DNA of 64,000 nt from Meloidogyne chitwoodi (lineage: Eukaryota; Nematoda; Chromadorea; Rhabditida; Meloidogynidae): contig JACZZP010000010.1 in the NCBI GenBank assembly GCA_015183035.1, positions 310,001 to 374,000 on the forward strand. The letters run 5' to 3'. The translations under genes were made by a program, and so were the position numbers. The notes beneath the pieces are model-generated. The model was not told where the DNA came from. It saw only the letters and a list, made by a program, of their open reading frames with translations, and did not search any database. Positions 62,201-64,000 of this stretch are shown piece by piece; positions within the stretch are counted from its first letter, which is position 1, and each line of letters opens with the position of its first letter.

Positions 62201-64000
62201 TTTAAATTAATTTTAAGTTAATTTTAAATTAATTATTATTTAATTAATTTAGAGTCTTGGAAAAATTAAAAAAAAATTAATTTAATTATTCTATTAAATA
62301 TTTTCTCTTAGATCATCAGAATTTACTGAATTAGTATCATTCGAAGCAGCAATGCTTAATTGGGAGGCTTGCCTTAAACTTAACCGTTCTGGCATTTTAT
62401 GCCAATTGGACAATTTTTCAGAAAATAATAATAACAATAAAAATCGCCAAAATTCTCTTCAACTAAAAAAACAACAAAAACAACTTTTAGCTACCGGAAA
62501 TATAATTAACCCTTCTTCTACCCTTTTTTCCAATGAAAATCGTATTAATAGTCAACAGAATAGCCCTTCTACAGCGTCGGAAGATGATGGTTGTTGTATT
62601 GCTGGAACATCAACATCAGCCATTAGATATGAACCTAGACAATATATTTTGGATCATATGTAAATAAATAATTAATTTATTGTTTTTTAAATTTAATTAA
62701 TTAATTTTATTGGAGAAGTGTGTTTAAAATTAATTTTAAATTAATTAATTTAGGAGAAAGGACTTATAAAAAATATTTTTTTTAATTAATTAAAGTTAAA
62801 ATAATTTTTTTTTATTATTTTAGATAAAAAATAAATATTTAAATTATTAAAATTAATTTTAAAATTAATTTAAAGGCGGAGAGTAGGGAAGATTATTAAT
62901 TTAATTTGAGTGTTTTAAAATTAATTTTAATTTAATTAAAGTAATTTAATTAAGTGATGGGATGGTCTATAAAATATATTTTTATTTATTTTAATTTTTA
63001 AAATTAAAAAAAAAAAAAATTTTTTTTTTCAAGTTCTGAAAATGACAGTGGCATAGACTCCCTTCGACAATACCAATCTCCCTATAATTCTTATGCCAGT
63101 TCAGCCAAACAATTACAACAAAATCAAAATAATGAAAGAAATAGTGGTATTATATCCTCTCAGGTTAATTAAATTAATTTAAATTAATTTTAAAAAATTA
63201 AAAAAAATTTAAAGATGAAAGAGAGGAGAAAATCCCTTATGCTTACTGAAGGCGAAAATGAGGAAAATAATGAAGAGAATTTAAAAAATTTTAACAAAGA
63301 AAAAAGAGTTGGGGGAACTAAAAGAATTGTAACTGCAACAGGTAGTGCACAGATGGATGCTTGTTTGGCTATTCATTTGGATGGGGCTAGACAGCCTTTA
63401 GAGGTTGGGGGATTTTTTAAAAAAATTTTTAAAAATTTTTTAAAATCTCGTTATAAGGACACCCTAGAGAATAACATTATGAGGTGTCTTTATAACGAGA
63501 TTTTCAATTTTTAAATTTTTTAAACTAATTTTTTTGTATTAAAATCAGATAATTTGTCAAGTACAAGCAAGTCCCTTTGAATATACAATGACCAAAATGT
63601 TGTATAGAATGGAGGTAAAAAATAATAATAAATTTATTTTTTGTTTAATATAAAATAAATAATTTAGTTAAATATATAATTTATTTTTTAAATTAAAAAA
63701 TAAATTTAATTACACTGTTAACTCCCGTTATAAGGACACTCAAAAGGACTTGTCCGAGAGAGTGTTTTTGCAATTTTAAGAGTGTTTTCTTTTATTCTCA
63801 AGTATTTTTAGGAGAAAAATACTTGGCAAGACATTTTGTGTTTTTATAAAATGTGTTATTTCTTTTTTTTATGACCAATTGTCCTTATAACGAGAGTTGA
63901 CTTAATTAAATTAATTAATTAAATTTAAGGGAATAGAAACAATAGCATTAGAATCAATGCTAGGCCTTTTACAAGATTTATTAGCTCAATGCCAATCAAA
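47293..64000 (+). CDS. RIPOR/FAM65-family protein (Rho-interacting cell polarity regulator), 3' end outside window
   Basis: RIPOR proteins bind active Rho and control cell polarity, migration or vesicle positioning in the cytoplasm. Phase-consistent exons: 47293-47369, 47740-47851, 48391-48520, 58637 (or 58817)-59044, 59634-59825, 60111-60540, 60584-60789, 61074-61354, 61422-61777, 62022-62195, 62312-62659, 63034-63163, 63215-63403, 63549-63614 and 63930 onward. The family core is clear in the sixth exon: IIGFARICTGDVFEVSIRHG, then HQRWRTRGK, ASIHVLWNVPVTVRVMEIGF, and VTMNLNSSGSLKLRLIVTWL. Upstream, SLRTIIAEMTAIEAETCEML fits the coiled coil. Downstream are Ser-rich spacers, a conserved helix (SALQTVDALLDMIECLRVYL) and the start of the C-terminal helical region (MDACLAIHLDGAR). 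The first three exons (YLEYIALTEYYL; KLRRNYAEWRIKMERG) resemble the N-terminal Rho-binding coiled coil and splice in phase, but the join spans 10 kb and could be wrong. The donor at 61778 is GC. Confidence 0.82.
51314..51535. mobile_element. 222-bp TIR element with TTGGCCAATAAAGG ends
   Basis: TTGGCCAATAAAGGGTAGGA, then GACGATTCAGAGTCGG, at the left. CCGACTCTAAATCGTCC then TTTACTGGCCAATAA at the right, inverted. The centre has GCCATAACTTTTTT and CGAGCTCTTTCGAATGACAT, a module also present near 7385 and 33190. Confidence 0.65.
53762..54273. repeat. Long palindrome with about 125-bp arms
   Basis: The left arm (53762-53885) contains TTCTCTGTTGAATGACTCCA, AGTTATAAAGAAAGGC and GCTGAACCGACCAATTTTT. 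The right arm (54147-54273) has the inverse set, with point differences. The spacer is about 260 bp. GTGACTCCCGTTATAAGGAC just to the left may be the outer end of a larger element. Confidence 0.7.
55668..56372. mobile_element. Merlin-type DNA transposon remnant
   Basis: Long terminal inverted repeats of about 120 bp, nearly identical (GGTACTTGTACCCTTATCTT at the left; the inverse at the right, ending ATAGGGGTACAAGTACC). Perfect 8-bp duplications TTTTCTTT lie at 55660-55667 and 56373-56380. GG-starting ends, 8-9-bp duplications and the enclosed IS1595/ISXO2-like coding fragment all fit the Merlin superfamily. Confidence 0.85.
55872..56201 (+). pseudogene. Truncated Merlin/ISXO2-like transposase (N-terminal zinc-finger part)
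   Basis: A 109-residue open frame with a C-x2-C...C-x4-C zinc-ribbon (NCEKCGTGMRM, YIWICKNRRC) followed by IRTQTWFNSG and a hydrophobic KLSFFIILKFIFWW segment. This is the order seen at the N-terminus of Merlin and IS1595-type transposases. The DDE catalytic domain is absent, so the element is non-autonomous. Confidence 0.75.
59869..59941 (+). pseudogene. tRNA-like sequence in a RIPOR intron
   Basis: It has the A box TGGTCCAGTGG, a D-arm-like GGTC...GAC, and a perfect T arm (CCGTG-TTCGATC-CACGG) spaced as in a tRNA. The D-arm text resembles tRNA-Pro. The acceptor stem does not pair (AGCTCGT against CGGCGCC) and the anticodon stem has mismatches, so a functional tRNA is unlikely. Confidence 0.5.
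63447..63503. repeat. 57-bp hairpin TCTCGTTATAAGGACACC
   Basis: TCTCGTTATAAGGACACC and GGTGTCTTTATAACGAGA are inverted around a 21-bp loop, inside a RIPOR intron. It shares the CGTTATAAGGACA core with the 63719-63899 element and with 53706. Confidence 0.75.
63719..63899. mobile_element. MITE with AACTCCCGTTATAAGGACA ends
   Basis: AACTCCCGTTATAAGGACA (63720-63738) and TGTCCTTATAACGAGAGTT are imperfect terminal inverted repeats about 180 bp apart in a RIPOR intron. A TA-type target is possible (TTAACTCC...). The ends resemble those of Tc1/mariner-pogo-type elements; this assignment is tentative. Confidence 0.6.

Overview
The window looks like nuclear DNA of a tylenchid, plant-parasitic-type nematode, most likely close to Meloidogyne (root-knot nematodes). 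The reasons are the strong A+T bias, genes cut into many small exons by mostly 40-60 bp GT-AG introns with TTTTAG/TTTAAG acceptors, animal-type genes (CNG channel, RIPOR/FAM65, GMP reductase, mitochondrial ornithine aminotransferase), and a bacterial/fungal-type cyanase carrying nematode introns. The genus is inference. Gene models below were spliced by hand by matching reading phases across introns; no alignment or search was run.

Region 1 (1-6.3 kb): the last exons of a possible acid phosphatase, then two ornithine aminotransferase genes tail to tail in a 3.4 kb inverted repeat. One copy carries a mitochondrial-type N-terminus; the other has a 1.3 kb first intron holding a large fold-back element. 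Region 2 (7.6-12.8 kb): a cyclic-nucleotide-gated channel subunit. Region 3 (12.8-23.3 kb): an intergenic stretch rich in TCAGAATT words, an Ala/Pro/Glu-rich protein, an unrecognised single-pass membrane protein, and GMP reductase on the minus strand.

Region 4 (23.7-26.1 kb): a BED-type zinc-finger unit followed by a Myb/SANT-like domain whose only phase-compatible continuation is a complete cyanase domain with conserved Arg, Glu and Ser catalytic positions. The cyanase exon has no start codon and has an in-frame stop directly upstream, so the sequence argues for a DNA-binding-domain/cyanase fusion.

Region 5 (26.5-43.6 kb): a tandem array of four complete and one 5'-truncated gene for small secreted proteins built from three SH3/Tudor/agenet-like repeats. 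It looks like a fast-evolving effector-type family. Its introns and promoters are full of non-autonomous DNA transposons. Several have perfect 8-bp target duplications and 'empty' alleles in sister copies (hAT-like), and several carry a tRNA-like module and arrays of short words.

Region 6 (43.6-64 kb): AT-rich DNA, then a RIPOR/FAM65 gene running off the right edge. Its N-terminal coiled-coil exons appear to be separated from the rest by a 10 kb intron that houses a Merlin-type transposon remnant.
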